Source of the DNA: Sphingomonadales bacterium | Lineage (GTDB): Bacteria > Pseudomonadota > Alphaproteobacteria > Sphingomonadales > Sphingomonadaceae | Length of the DNA stretch: 64,000 nt | NCBI GenBank assembly: GCA_025351405.1 | Contig: JANXVZ010000030.1 | Coordinates: forward strand, 62,001 to 126,000 | Direction: 5' to 3' | Shown here: one piece after another, positions 54,660 through 63,843 of the stretch | Position numbering within the stretch: position 1 is the stretch's first letter | Layout: each line of letters starts with the position of its first letter | The notes under the pieces: model-generated | The model's input: the letters and a program-made list of their open reading frames with translations, nothing else | Told to the model about the DNA's origin: nothing | The model's database searches: none | Translations under genes and position numbers: made by a program

Positions 54660-55160
54660 ATGCATGCCAACGGCTTCGATGCCGACAACGACCTGCGCCT
54701 TGTCGAATATCGCGACGACCTGGCGGGCGACTTCCACAGCATCAACGCCGAATGGATCGAGGCCATGTTCAGCATGGAGGCCAATGATCGACACATCCTC
54801 GAAAATCCGCGCGCGGCGATAATCGATCGTGGCGGCGTCATCCTGTTCGTGGAGGCCGGCGGGCTTGGCATCGTCGGTGCTTGCGCGCTGATGCGCGTCG
54901 ATGACGGCTGTTTCGAACTGACCAAGATGGGCGTGCGCCAATCGGCCCGGGGCCGCAAGGCCGGCGAGTATCTGCTGGCGCGTGTCCTCGATCGCGCCCG
55001 CGCCATGCAGGTGCAGACATTGTACCTGCTGACCAACAGCAAATGCGCCGCCGCCGTGCACCTGTATGAAAAGCTGGGGTTCGTCCACGACGACGCGATC
55101 ATGCAACGCTATGCCGGCCGCTATGCCCGGTGCAACGTGGCGATGTCATTCCCGTTATAG
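54660..55160 (+). CDS. GNAT family N-acetyltransferase
   Basis: A 166-residue protein. DLRLVEYRDDLAGDFHSINAEWIEAMFSMEANDRHILENPRAAI begins it, and the acetyl-CoA site lies in ELTKMGVRQSARGRKAGEYLLARVLDRARAMQVQTLYLLTNSKCAAAVHLYEKLGF, a clear GNAT signature with Arg-x-x-Gly-x-Gly degenerated to RGRKAGE. The substrate is unknown. CGGAG lies eight bases before ATG 54660. A 59-bp gap separates it from priA. It is convergent with the DUF885 gene. Confidence 0.85.
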   Translation: MHANGFDADNDLRLVEYRDDLAGDFHSINAEWIEAMFSMEANDRHILENPRAAIIDRGGVILFVEAGGLGIVGACALMRVDDGCFELTKMGVRQSARGRKAGEYLLARVLDRARAMQVQTLYLLTNSKCAAAVHLYEKLGFVHDDAIMQRYAGRYARCNVAMSFPL

Positions 55161-55170
55161 CCGTGCCGGA

Positions 55171-55185
55171 TGGGACATGGTCCCA
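55171..55185. terminator. Weak stem-loop between convergent genes
   Basis: TGGGAC-ATG-GTCCCA is a perfect 6-bp stem between the stops of the GNAT (+) and DUF885 (-) genes. No T-tract follows on either strand, so it may act with Rho or only as a 3'-end hairpin. Confidence 0.35.
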
Positions 55186-55210
55186 CCCGGGCAAGGCCGC
55201 AGGGCCGCCG

Positions 55211-57052
55211 CTACGCCGCCTTGACCCGGGCGATCATGCGATCGACGACGCCGGGTAGGACGGTCAGCGGCACGCCGCCGGTTTCGACCAGCGCATCGTT
55301 ATAGTCGCGCACATCGAACCTGGCGCCGAGCGCTGCCTGCGCGCGGGCCCGCTGGCGCAGGATTTCGTTGTGCCCGACCTTGTAGCCGCAGGCTTGTGCC
55401 GGCGACGCGCAATAGCGGTCGATTTCGCTGGTGACGGCCCCGCGCGCCCGCCCGGTTTCGGCAACCATGGTGTCGATGGCCTTTTGCCGGGTCCAGCGCA
55501 TGGCGTGCATGCCGGTATCGACGATCAACCGCACGGCGCGGAAACGCTGCGCCTGCAGATAGCCCAGCCGCCCGAACGGATCATTGGCGTACAGGCCGTT
55601 TTCATCGACCAGTTGTTCGGCATACAGCGCCCAGCCTTCGACAAAGGCGTTGAAACCGAGAAGATTGGCCATCGGCGACACCGCCTCCGGGTGTTCGGCG
55701 AGATAGGCGCCCTGCCAGGCGTGGCCGGGGATGGCTTCATGTGCGGTCAGCGACGACAGCGTCCATTGCGGCCAGAACCCCATGTTCTTGAGGTTGATAT
55801 AGTAGATCGCCGGGCGTGAGCCATCGACCGCGGCGAAGTTCATGTAGCCGAGTCCGGCGCCGTCCTGGATATCGATCGGCACGCGCTTGACCCGTACATC
55901 GGCCTTGAGCCCCAGCTTCGACACCTTGGGCAGCAGCGGCCGGATCGCATCGATGCGACCCTGCACATAGGCGATCACGGCGGCACGGCCGGCATCCGAA
56001 TCGGGCTGCAGGAACTTGGGGTCGGCGGTCAGCGCGGCGGTACGCTCCCCGACGGTGCCCTTGTTCAGCCCCTGCGACCGCAGGATCTTGTCCATCTCGG
56101 CCTCGATCATGCGGTTCTGCGCGACGCCGGTGGCGTGGATCTCGGCGGCGGTCAGGCTGCTCGTCGTCTGGCTGCGGAGCAGATACTGGTAATAGGCCTC
56201 ACCATCGGGAAGTTTCCAGACGCCGGCATCATCGGTGCTCTTGAGCGCCTTCAACGCCGCCATCTGGCGATCGAGCGCCGGGTAGATCATGCCGCTGACG
56301 ATGGCGGTGGCGCGGGCGGTCGGGTCGGGCAGGCCGAGCTTTTTGGCCCGGCCGGCGATCGAGCTGACAAAGCGCGAGTCCGCTGCCGGCACCTTGCGAA
56401 GCTCGGCCTGCTGGCCAAGCGTGTTGGCGAGGACAAAGCTGGGCGGCACGACACCCTTGGCGGCATCGGCATTGATGCGCGCCGTCTCGTCGTCAAAACT
56501 CTTGGAAACCTGCTCCAGACGGCTGAAATAGGCGTCGGCACCGGCGGCATCCTCGACGCGATGGTAACTGTCGAGGAATTCGGCGGCCTGCGAATAAACA
56601 CCGTTTTGCTGGCTGACCACATAGGGAATGCCCCCACCGGTTCCGGTGTAGCCATAGCCGAAGCGTTCACCCTGCCTGGCAATATCGAAGGCAAAGGCCG
56701 CCGAATCGTAATTGTTGATGTCCTGGCCCCGCAACCGCGCGCGCGGGATGCTGGCAAGCAGCCTGGCCGATGTTTCGGTTACGCGGCGATCCTCGGCCTC
56801 GCCGGCGGGGGAGCCATCGCTGAGTTTGGACGCCAGCCCGGCGTTGGCACCGCGATCGAGGCCCAGCGTCGTCGCCGTTTCGGGGGAACGCTGCAACAGA
56901 TTGTTGGCGATGACCTTGAAGGCCGCCGCCAGTTCCGGATCGCCTGCGGGTGCCGCGGTGGCGGCGCGCAGCGCGGTCGGGATGGCGGCAAACGCGGTGC
57001 CGGCCGCGGCGCCGCCCAACAAGGCACGGCGCGAAGCTTCAAAATTCAACAC
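55211..57052 (-). CDS. Exported DUF885 (M1/M32-like zinc peptidase-type) protein
   Basis: A 613-residue exported protein. The N-terminus has an SRR motif followed by ALLGGAAAGTAFAAIPTAL, a twin-arginine-like or Sec signal. The DUF885 domain fills the rest. HEAIPGHAWQGAYLAEH near residue 440 is an HExxxH-type zinc site, and FNAFVEGWALYAEQLVDENGLY gives the downstream Glu ligand. DUF885 proteins are thought to be metallopeptidases. GGGGAG lies seven bases before GTG 57052 (reads MLNFEASRR); a TTG at 57067 is the only longer alternative. No neighbour gives the substrate. Confidence 0.87.
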   Translation of the reverse strand: MLNFEASRRALLGGAAAGTAFAAIPTALRAATAAPAGDPELAAAFKVIANNLLQRSPETATTLGLDRGANAGLASKLSDGSPAGEAEDRRVTETSARLLASIPRARLRGQDINNYDSAAFAFDIARQGERFGYGYTGTGGGIPYVVSQQNGVYSQAAEFLDSYHRVEDAAGADAYFSRLEQVSKSFDDETARINADAAKGVVPPSFVLANTLGQQAELRKVPAADSRFVSSIAGRAKKLGLPDPTARATAIVSGMIYPALDRQMAALKALKSTDDAGVWKLPDGEAYYQYLLRSQTTSSLTAAEIHATGVAQNRMIEAEMDKILRSQGLNKGTVGERTAALTADPKFLQPDSDAGRAAVIAYVQGRIDAIRPLLPKVSKLGLKADVRVKRVPIDIQDGAGLGYMNFAAVDGSRPAIYYINLKNMGFWPQWTLSSLTAHEAIPGHAWQGAYLAEHPEAVSPMANLLGFNAFVEGWALYAEQLVDENGLYANDPFGRLGYLQAQRFRAVRLIVDTGMHAMRWTRQKAIDTMVAETGRARGAVTSEIDRYCASPAQACGYKVGHNEILRQRARAQAALGARFDVRDYNDALVETGGVPLTVLPGVVDRMIARVKAA

Positions 57053-57117
57053 AGGCAATCTCCCCAAAAGAATACTGGTAAGGCGTCACGGCCGGGGTGT
57101 TCAAGGTTGAACTGCGG

Positions 57118-58617
57118 TCAAACCGCGCCCGAAACATCCTGCCCGCGCAGCCCGCGTGCAAACAGCAGGCGGTCGTCGCCCTTGAAGCCGAAACGCCAGA
57201 CGATGCCGCCGAATATGCCCAGGATCACCACCAGGCCCAGCGTCAGTTGCAGCGGCTCGGGCAACCGCATGATCAGCAGACCGGCGGCAAACGCCGGCAA
57301 CGCCGCAAACAGCATCACCCAGCGCCAACCCGCCACGGCAAAGCCCAGCAGCCGCGCCAGCAACCGCGATTTGGCCACCGACAGCAACAGCGCCGATATG
57401 GCGAGACCACCCGCGGCACCAACGCCACCAAAGCGCGGCACCAGTGCCAGGCTCGCGGCGACCTGGACAACGATTCCGGCCAGCGACCACATCAGGTTGG
57501 CATGGCGTGCGACATAGATCAGCGCCGATTCGGCCACCGCCGCCTGCGCTGCCAGCAATTCGGCCGCCAGCAGCACCGCCAGCACCAATGCGCCGGACGC
57601 GAACACCGGCCCGAACAGCCCCATCCCGGCCTTGCCTGTCAGCCCGAGTGCCAACACGACGCCCAACTGCGCCGTGCCGACCCAGAAGCTGACCTGACGG
57701 ACGTGCGACGCGACCTTTTCGATGCGCCCGCCGGCCAGGTTGGTGGTCAGCACCGGTGCCAGGATCGGGTCGAAGCTCGATTTCAACCGCTGCGGCAGCG
57801 ATGCGATCTGTTGCGCGACATAATAGATGCCGACGACTTCGGCACTGGCGAAGCGCCCCAGGATGAAGATGTCGATGCGTCGCGCCCCCCATTCGGCGAT
57901 ATCGGCCCCCGCCAGCGGCAGGTTTTCGCGGGCCAGCTGCAGCATTCGGCCGGGGTGGGGTCGCCAGCCATGCGGCAAGCCGAAACTGCGCAGGCACGGC
58001 ACCAGCGACACCAGCGCCGCCACCACCATGCTGGCAAGATAGGCGATGATGAGGCCGTCGGGCTTCCATGCGGTGAACGCCAGCGCCGCCGCAACGATGC
58101 TCAGCACCCAGGGTTCTGCGACCGAACGCGCCCGCACGGTTGCGGCAATATCATGCCGGAATGCCAGCGCCGCGAGGCACAGGTCGGATGTGACGATCGC
58201 CACCGCGATCAATGCGAACAGGTGGTCGAGCCCCGAAATATCGCCGTTAGGGAAGACGATCTGCGGCACCGCGACGAGCAGCGCTGCCCCCAGCAGCGCG
58301 CCCCCCACCGACAGCAGCAGCCCGTCGGCCACGGCGTGCGCTTCGGGCTGCCCACCGCGTGCCAGCTCGACAGCGAGCCCGCGCTTCAGCCCGACCAGCG
58401 CGAACGCCGCCATCAATTCCACGACCATCGTCGCATAGGCAAAACGGCCCAGTGCATCGGCACCGTACATTCGCCCGGCGATGAACAGGAACGGCAGCCG
58501 CGCCAGCAAGCGCAGCAAATAGCCGAAAAAACTGGTGCGACCGCCGCGCGCCAGTGCCGCTGTTTCGGCAGCCGTTACGCCGGCAGCGTCTCCGGCAATG
58601 TTGTCAGCCGCCGACAT
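57118..58617 (-). CDS. Lipopolysaccharide/polysaccharide flippase (Wzx/MATE-like MOP superfamily)
   Basis: A 499-residue polytopic protein with about 12 to 14 helices. ARGGRTSFFGYLLRLLARLPFLFIAGRMYGADALGRFAYATMVVELMAAFALVGLKRGLA is a typical N-terminal pair of helices of oligosaccharide flippases, and GRFASAEVVGIYYVAQQIASLPQRLKSSFDPILAPVL is the central conserved part. It presumably moves lipid-linked oligosaccharide or glycan across the inner membrane. It overlaps the 3' end of the flavin reductase gene by 14 bases. The start ATG 58617 has only a weak Shine-Dalgarno. galU, three genes upstream on the same strand, supports a surface-glycan role. Confidence 0.85.
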   Translation of the reverse strand: MSAADNIAGDAAGVTAAETAALARGGRTSFFGYLLRLLARLPFLFIAGRMYGADALGRFAYATMVVELMAAFALVGLKRGLAVELARGGQPEAHAVADGLLLSVGGALLGAALLVAVPQIVFPNGDISGLDHLFALIAVAIVTSDLCLAALAFRHDIAATVRARSVAEPWVLSIVAAALAFTAWKPDGLIIAYLASMVVAALVSLVPCLRSFGLPHGWRPHPGRMLQLARENLPLAGADIAEWGARRIDIFILGRFASAEVVGIYYVAQQIASLPQRLKSSFDPILAPVLTTNLAGGRIEKVASHVRQVSFWVGTAQLGVVLALGLTGKAGMGLFGPVFASGALVLAVLLAAELLAAQAAVAESALIYVARHANLMWSLAGIVVQVAASLALVPRFGGVGAAGGLAISALLLSVAKSRLLARLLGFAVAGWRWVMLFAALPAFAAGLLIMRLPEPLQLTLGLVVILGIFGGIVWRFGFKGDDRLLFARGLRGQDVSGAV

Positions 58618-59101
58618 GCACGCGCCGGTAGCGCCCATGCAGGTATAGCAGTGCCTCGCGTTCGTGCGCCCAGCCGAGCCGCGTCACCCGGCCGACGATG
58701 ATGCGATGGTCGCCGCCATCATGATCGGCGTGGAGCGTGCAGGCGAAAGCGGCCTTGGCGGCGGACAGCACGGGCAAGCCTTCCCATTCCTCCCAATCGG
58801 CGTCGGCGAAGCGATCGACGCCCTTTTTGGTGAACCGGTCGGCGACTGCCTGGCCATCGAGATCGAGAATATTGATGGCGAAGCGCCCGGTCTCGCGCAG
58901 CGTCGGCAGCGCCGAAGCACCAAGGGCCGGGCAAAACAGCACCAGCGGTGGGTCGAGCGACACCGAGGTGAAGCTGTTGGCGGTCAGGCCCATCCGCTCG
59001 CCACCGGTGCTGCGCCCGGTCACGACGGTGACGCCGGTGGCGAAACACCCAAAGGCATCACGAAGGGTGCGGGGCTCGAAGGGGGGTTCGGAAGCTATCA
59101 T
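58604..59101 (-). CDS. Flavin reductase family protein
   Basis: A 165-residue FMN-binding split-barrel protein. LRDAFGCFATGVTVVT, GLTANSFTSVSLDPPLVLFCPAL, GRFAINILDLDGQAVADRF and ACTLHADHDGGDHRIIVGRVTRLGW are the standard blocks of NAD(P)H:flavin oxidoreductases that supply reduced FMN to monooxygenases. No oxygenase partner is adjacent. It shares 14 bases with the flippase gene, a fusion of transcripts rather than of function. Confidence 0.93.
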   Translation of the reverse strand: MIASEPPFEPRTLRDAFGCFATGVTVVTGRSTGGERMGLTANSFTSVSLDPPLVLFCPALGASALPTLRETGRFAINILDLDGQAVADRFTKKGVDRFADADWEEWEGLPVLSAAKAAFACTLHADHDGGDHRIIVGRVTRLGWAHEREALLYLHGRYRRVHVGG

Positions 59102-59172
59102 CGCGGCGAACCCCTAAGCCTTGTGGCCGTGCGGTCAATGTCTCTGGTGTGGGTCCGTGGGGTGGCGGGTGA

Positions 59173-60051
59173 TTAAAACCGCTGTGCGTGCAGCCATTCG
59201 CGGACGGCGGGGCCGATGTCGTCGCGTTCCAGCGCCAGAGCGATATTGGCGGTGATATGCCCGGCCTTGTCACCGCAATCGAAGCGCGTGCCGGTGAAGG
59301 TCAGTGCGTTGAACGGCTGCACGCCGATCAATTCCGCCATCGCATCGGTCAACTGGATCTCGCCGCCGGCGCCGCGCTTGCCTGCCGCCAATATGTCCAT
59401 GACTTCAGGCTGCAGGATGTAGCGGCCGACAGCCGCCAGCCGCGACGGAGCCTGGCCGAGCGGCGGCTTTTCAACCAGGCCCTTGACCTCGGTCACAAGG
59501 CCATCGGTCGCGCCTGGCGAAACGATGCCATAGCGATTGGTGTGATCGTCGGGGACTTCCAGCACCGCGATGATATTGCCGCCAAGCCGGCGATAGGCGT
59601 CGTGCATCTGCCGGAGGCACGGCGCTTCGGGCTGCCAGAGCAATTCGTCGGCGAGCAACACGGCGAAAGCGTCTCCACCGATGAGGTGCCGTGCACACCA
59701 GACAGCGTGGCCAAGCCCCAGTGGCTCCTGCTGGCGGACGCAGGTGATCTGGCCCGGTCGCAACTGGGTATCGGCCAGCACCGCCAGCTCGGCGGTCTTG
59801 CCCTTGGCGGTCAGGTTGGCGACCAGTTCGCTGGCGACATCGAAATAATCCTCGATGGCGTGCTTGCCGCGTGCCGTGATGAAGATCATGCGCTCGATGC
59901 CGGCGGCCAGCGCCTCATCGACGGCATATTGCAGCAACGGCCGATCGACGACCGGCAACATCTCCTTGGGGACCGCCTTGGTCGCGGGCAAAAAGCGCGT
60001 GCCCATGCCGCCGACCGGAAAAACCGCTGTAGTGACCGGCTTGATCGTCAT
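59173..60051 (-). CDS. galU: UTP-glucose-1-phosphate uridylyltransferase
   Basis: A 292-residue nucleotidyltransferase making UDP-glucose. TTAVFPVGGMGTRFLPATKAVPKEMLPVVDRPLLQYAVDEAL is the canonical start, LGLGHAVWCARHLIG and VLLADELLW contain the UTP and metal contacts, and VEKPPLGQAPSRLAAVGRYIL the sugar-phosphate site. UDP-glucose feeds exopolysaccharide and LPS, fitting the flippase nearby. The start is ATG 60051 with GGGAA upstream; the 123-bp leader holds the 28-bp tandem repeats. A longer frame is non-coding. Confidence 0.95.
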   Translation of the reverse strand: MTIKPVTTAVFPVGGMGTRFLPATKAVPKEMLPVVDRPLLQYAVDEALAAGIERMIFITARGKHAIEDYFDVASELVANLTAKGKTAELAVLADTQLRPGQITCVRQQEPLGLGHAVWCARHLIGGDAFAVLLADELLWQPEAPCLRQMHDAYRRLGGNIIAVLEVPDDHTNRYGIVSPGATDGLVTEVKGLVEKPPLGQAPSRLAAVGRYILQPEVMDILAAGKRGAGGEIQLTDAMAELIGVQPFNALTFTGTRFDCGDKAGHITANIALALERDDIGPAVREWLHAQRF

Positions 60052-60100
60052 CGCGTTCCCATGATGTAAAATTGCGCCTGCAGCGGCATTAACAGCCAAT

Positions 60101-60182
60101 GCGGCTATATGGCTGCATCACAGCCCATGCGGCGATATGGCTGCATCACAGCCCATGCAGCGATATGGCTGCATCACAGCCA
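60101..60182. repeat. Three tandem 28-bp repeats between lysA and galU
   Basis: Units at 60101-60128, 60129-60156 and 60157-60182 differ by one to three bases (each starts GCRGCKATATGGCTGC and ends in ATCACAGCC). Each can form a small GC(A/G)GC...GCTGC hairpin. The third unit includes the lysA stop codon (60174-60176) and its last two residue codons, so the array looks like repeated duplication of the 3' end of lysA into the galU leader. Confidence 0.9.
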
Positions 60183-61439
60183 CGGCGCCCGGGTGTCGAG
60201 CGCCAGCATCGCGGCCGGCTGGTTGCGTTCCGACACCACGGCCCAGCGGTCGCCGCTGACCATGACTTCGGGGACCAACGGCCTCGAATTATAGGTGCTC
60301 GCCATTGTTGCGGCATAGGCCCCGGCGGTCATGAAGGCGATGCGGTCCCCCGTGGTAACACTTTCGATATCGCGGTCGTCGGCAAAGGTATCGCCGCTTT
60401 CGCATACCGGGCCGACGACGGTGGCGACCATGCGATCGGCCCGCGGACGCAGCGTACGAATGTCGTGCCAGGCACCGTAAAGCGACGGGCGGAGCAGGTC
60501 GTTCATGCCGGCATCGGCGACGACGAAGGTCTTGGTGGTGCCCGCCTTGACGAGGATGACGGTCGAAACCAGCACGCCGGCATTGCCGACGATCATGCGG
60601 CCCGGCTCGAACAGCAGCCTGGCGCTCCAACCCCTGGTGGCGCGTGCCACCATCGCTGCATAGGCCGAGGGCAGTGGCGGTGCGGGCTGGTCGGCGCGGT
60701 ACGGCACCCCAAGGCCGCCGCCGACATCGATGCGGGTGACAGGATGGCCGGCGGCCCGAAGGCCATCGGCCAGCGCGCCCAGCCGCACGATGCACGATTC
60801 GATGGGCGACAAATCGGTCAACTGGCTGCCTATGTGCGCCGCGACGCCAACCGGATTGAGCGAAGCATGACCCGCTGCCATCACGAACGCCGCATGGGCA
60901 CGCTCGATCGGGATGCCGAACTTGCTGTCCTGGCCACCAGTCGAAATCTTGGCATGGGTGCCCGGTTCCACCGCCGGGTTGACGCGGATGGCAATATCGA
61001 CACGCGCATCGTGCGCCGCCGCCACCTCGGCGAGCATGGCGATCTCGGCCTCGGACTCGACATTGAACTGGAGGATCCCCGCCTCGATTCCCGCCGCCAT
61101 TTCGTGCGGCTGCTTGCCGACGCCCGAGAATACGATCCGATTGGCCGGCACCCCTGCCGCCAGCGCCCGCGCCAGCTCTCCGCCGGATACCACATCGGCA
61201 CCGGCACCCAGCTTTGCCAGCGTCGCCAGCACCGACAGGTTGGGGTTGGCCTTTACCGCAAACGCCACCAGCGGGTCGCCATCGCCAAGCCCGGCCACCG
61301 CTTCGGCAAACACCTTGTAGTGCCGCTCGATCGTCGCGCTGCTGTAGCAATAGAACGGCGTCCCGACCCGTTCGGCAAGGGCCTCCAGGCTGACATCCTC
61401 GGCGTGCATGACGCCGTTGCGAATTTCAAAATGGTCCAT
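60174..61439 (-). CDS. lysA: Diaminopimelate decarboxylase
   Basis: A 421-residue PLP enzyme converting meso-diaminopimelate to lysine. The PLP lysine is in FAVKANPNLSVL (Lys63), followed by GADVVSGGELARAL, FSGVGKQPHEM, HIGSQLTDLSPIE, IDVGGGLGVPY and EPGRMIVGNAGVLVSTV, then CESGDTFADDRDIESV with the catalytic cysteine. Its stop lies in the third 28-bp repeat. The lptM-like gene ends 71 bases before its start, and argH precedes that, so argH-lptM-lysA run together. Confidence 0.96.
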   Translation of the reverse strand: MDHFEIRNGVMHAEDVSLEALAERVGTPFYCYSSATIERHYKVFAEAVAGLGDGDPLVAFAVKANPNLSVLATLAKLGAGADVVSGGELARALAAGVPANRIVFSGVGKQPHEMAAGIEAGILQFNVESEAEIAMLAEVAAAHDARVDIAIRVNPAVEPGTHAKISTGGQDSKFGIPIERAHAAFVMAAGHASLNPVGVAAHIGSQLTDLSPIESCIVRLGALADGLRAAGHPVTRIDVGGGLGVPYRADQPAPPLPSAYAAMVARATRGWSARLLFEPGRMIVGNAGVLVSTVILVKAGTTKTFVVADAGMNDLLRPSLYGAWHDIRTLRPRADRMVATVVGPVCESGDTFADDRDIESVTTGDRIAFMTAGAYAATMASTYNSRPLVPEVMVSGDRWAVVSERNQPAAMLALDTRAPWL

Positions 61440-61510
61440 CAGTCCGTCCCCCTGGCACGAAGCGGGCAGTTGCCGTCGGAGGCTCGTGAGATACGGATCA
61501 CCACGCCAGC

Positions 61511-61771
61511 CTAGCGCTCGCTCGGCGGCGGCAGGTTGAAGCGATCGTCGGCGCGCTTCTGGGCATTGCCACTGCCATCATCGACACGGCTCGGTTGCGA
61601 TTGCGGCGGCAGCTTGAGCATGGATTCGGGCGCGGGTGCGACGGCGGCCTGTGCGGGCTTGACCGGGGCGTGGCGCGGCGGAACCGGGGTCAGATGGCCT
61701 TGCTTGCCGCAAGCGGCGAGCGCGAGGGCGGGGACAAGGGCGCCGAGAAGGGCCATCGTGCGCACGTTCAT
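61511..61771 (-). CDS. LptM-like small lipoprotein
   Basis: An 86-residue lipoprotein: [21 protein letters not shown] is a lipoprotein signal with lipobox (cysteine at residue 21), followed by [18 protein letters not shown] and a Pro/Ala-rich tail. Small lipoproteins of this kind next to lysA/argH are the LptM (YifL) family, which helps mature the LptD outer-membrane LPS translocon in E. coli. Its start overlaps the argH stop by four bases (ATGA). Confidence 0.8.
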   Translation of the reverse strand: MNVRTMALLGALVPALALAACGKQGHLTPVPPRHAPVKPAQAAVAPAPESMLKLPPQSQPSRVDDGSGNAQKRADDRFNLPPPSER

Positions 61772-63162
61772 GCCAGTCGCTCCCGCGCTGCCGCCACTGC
61801 CGCCCGGACATTTGCCGGCGCGGTGCCGCCGAAACTGGTGCGGCTGGCGACCGATGCCTCGACCGACAGCACGTCGCGCACTGCCGGCGTTATCCGCGCA
61901 TCTATCATGGCCAGCGTCGCATCGCTCAGCGCGTCGAGCTGGCAGCCCGCCGTCTCCGCTGCCTTGACCGCACGTCCGGTGATGTCGTGCGCCTCGCGGA
62001 ACGGCACGCCGGCTTCACGCACCAGCCAGTCGGCAAGGTCGGTTGCGGTGGAAAAGCCTGCTGCGGCGGCTGCCCGCATCCGTTCCGGCTGGAAGGCCAG
62101 GCTTTCGACCATGCCGGTCATTGCCGCCAGCATCAGCGCCAGCAGGTCGTGCGCCGCAAAGACCGGTGGCTTGTCGTCCTGCATGTCCTTGGCATAGGCG
62201 AGCGGCAGCCCCTTCATTGTCGCCGCCAGCCCGGTAAAATGCCCGAGCAACAGCCCCGAATGACCGCGCACCAGCTCGGCGGCATCGGGATTGCGCTTTT
62301 GCGGCATGATCGATGACCCCGTCGACCAGGCATCGGGCAGTTTGACGAAACCATAGGCGGGCGTTGCCCAAAGGATGATCTCCTCGGCTAGCCGCGACAG
62401 GTGCAACCCGGTCAACACCGCCGCCGACAGGTAATCCAGCGCGAAATCCCGGTCCGAAACAGCGTCGAGGCTGTTGGCCATCGGGCGATCGAACCCCAGG
62501 GCCCTGGCCGTCATCGCCCGGTCGATGGGGAAGCCGGTGCCGGCCAGCGCGGCGGCGCCCAGCGGCATCTCGTTCAACCGCCGCGCCGCATCGGCAAAGC
62601 GCGAGCGATCGCGCGCCGCCATCTCGACATAGGCCAGCAGATGGTGACCAAGCGTGACCGGCTGCGCCACCTGGAGATGGGTGAAGCCCGGCATGATGGT
62701 GCCGGCGTGCTCCTCGGCGCGCACCAGCAGCGCCTGCGCCAGCGCCTTCAGCCCGGCATCGGTTTCGGCACAGGCACGGCGCACCCACAGCCGGAAATCG
62801 GTCGCCACCTGGTCGTTGCGCGATCGCGCCGTGTGCAGGCGACCCGCCGCCGGGCCGACGATCTGCGCCAGCCGGGTCTCGACGTGCATGTGAATGTCTT
62901 CGAGCGCGATATCCTCGACCAGGCCGCCGCCGGCATATTCGGCGGCGATCGTCGCCAGCCCTGCCAATATCGCCTCGGCATCGGCTTGCGGCACGATCCC
63001 CTGCGCCGCCAGCATGGTGACATGGGCTTGCGAGCCGAGGATGTCCTCTTGCCACAGCCGCTTGTCGGTGCCGATCGAGGCGTTTATCTCACGCATCACA
63101 GCAGCGGGGCCGCCGCCGAAACGGCCGCCCCACAACGGATTGGATGATGGCGTGTCGGAAAT
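61768..63162 (-). CDS. argH: Argininosuccinate lyase, probable ATT start
   Basis: A 464-residue arginine-biosynthesis enzyme of the fumarase superfamily. [42 protein letters not shown] is the family start, [19 protein letters not shown] the substrate loop, [22 protein letters not shown] and the signature [19 protein letters not shown] are intact. The reading frame starts [13 protein letters not shown], and homologues read MSDTPSSN: ATT 63162 has AGGAG exactly seven bases upstream. The only ATG is 25 codons further up (63237), inside the signal peptide of the divergent TlpA-like gene, without a Shine-Dalgarno. The start region overlaps the divergent gene by 11 bases. Confidence 0.92.
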   Translation of the reverse strand: MSDTPSSNPLWGGRFGGGPAAVMREINASIGTDKRLWQEDILGSQAHVTMLAAQGIVPQADAEAILAGLATIAAEYAGGGLVEDIALEDIHMHVETRLAQIVGPAAGRLHTARSRNDQVATDFRLWVRRACAETDAGLKALAQALLVRAEEHAGTIMPGFTHLQVAQPVTLGHHLLAYVEMAARDRSRFADAARRLNEMPLGAAALAGTGFPIDRAMTARALGFDRPMANSLDAVSDRDFALDYLSAAVLTGLHLSRLAEEIILWATPAYGFVKLPDAWSTGSSIMPQKRNPDAAELVRGHSGLLLGHFTGLAATMKGLPLAYAKDMQDDKPPVFAAHDLLALMLAAMTGMVESLAFQPERMRAAAAAGFSTATDLADWLVREAGVPFREAHDITGRAVKAAETAGCQLDALSDATLAMIDARITPAVRDVLSVEASVASRTSFGGTAPANVRAAVAAARERLA

Positions 63163-63715
63163 CGCAAAGCTCCTGCTGCTGGGCGTCGTCGCATCGTGCC
63201 TGAACGGCTGTGGGTCGGGCGATAAGGGAAAGGCCATCGCCTCGCAAGCGAGCGGCGCGGCGGAAGCGGCAGAAGCCCCGGTGCTCAACCGCATCGACCG
63301 AAGCCACGCCGGGCAGTCGGCGCCGGTCGTGGCATTCGAAGTGCGCGGCGGCGGCAAGCAGACGCTCGCCGATTTCAAGGGCAAGCGCGTGCTGGTCAAC
63401 CTGTGGGCGACGTGGTGCGCCCCCTGCATCGCCGAAATGCCCGAGCTTGATGCGATGGCCGGTGCGCGGCAGGGCAAGCTGGCGGTGTTGCCGATCAGCC
63501 AGGACATGGAAGGCTGGCGTGTCGTCGACAAGTTCTTTGCCAAGGCCAGGTTCAAGACGCTCGAGCCGCGGCTCGATCAACCGGGCAGCCTTGCCGAGGC
63601 GTTGAAGGCCAAGGGCCTGCCGATGTCGGTGCTTTACGATGCGCAGGGCCGCGAAGTCTGGCGCGTCGCCGGGGTGCTGAAATGGCGGTCACCGGAGGTG
63701 GCGGCGGCTTTGTGA
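63152..63715 (+). CDS. TlpA-like periplasmic thioredoxin lipoprotein
   Basis: A 187-residue membrane-anchored thioredoxin-fold protein. The N-terminus ([20 protein letters not shown]) has two possible lipobox cysteines (16 or 20). [37 protein letters not shown] holds the redox-active Cys-Ala-Pro-Cys (residues 89-92), and [18 protein letters not shown] and [21 protein letters not shown] complete the fold. It likely reduces periplasmic disulfides or assists cytochrome maturation. The start is GTG 63152; it overlaps the divergent argH start by 11 bases. Confidence 0.9.
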   Translation: MSEIAKLLLLGVVASCLNGCGSGDKGKAIASQASGAAEAAEAPVLNRIDRSHAGQSAPVVAFEVRGGGKQTLADFKGKRVLVNLWATWCAPCIAEMPELDAMAGARQGKLAVLPISQDMEGWRVVDKFFAKARFKTLEPRLDQPGSLAEALKAKGLPMSVLYDAQGREVWRVAGVLKWRSPEVAAAL

Positions 63716-63843
63716 AATAGGCGAAGGCCCGGGCAAAGCCCGTGCTGGCGTCGGCCGGGTTGGGCGGGGGAAGGTCCCGCCGCCCCGCCGGCCGTGCTTG
63801 CGCCTGTCGGCGCGCAGCTTTGCTGCACGCTCGCGGCGCTGCG

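Noticed and set aside
53595-55160. 521-codon plus-strand frame that overlaps priA and ends with the GNAT protein
   Set aside because: Only its last 166 codons are real (the GNAT gene from ATG 54660); the rest is an out-of-frame reading of priA.
60101-60182. CRISPR array
   Set aside because: The three 28-bp units are directly adjacent with no spacers and no cas genes are present; it is a tandem repeat.
63719-63843. Gene or terminator between the TlpA-like gene and rho
   Set aside because: The 125 bp are GC-rich with short CCGGGC-type stems but have no coding frame with a start and no T-tract.
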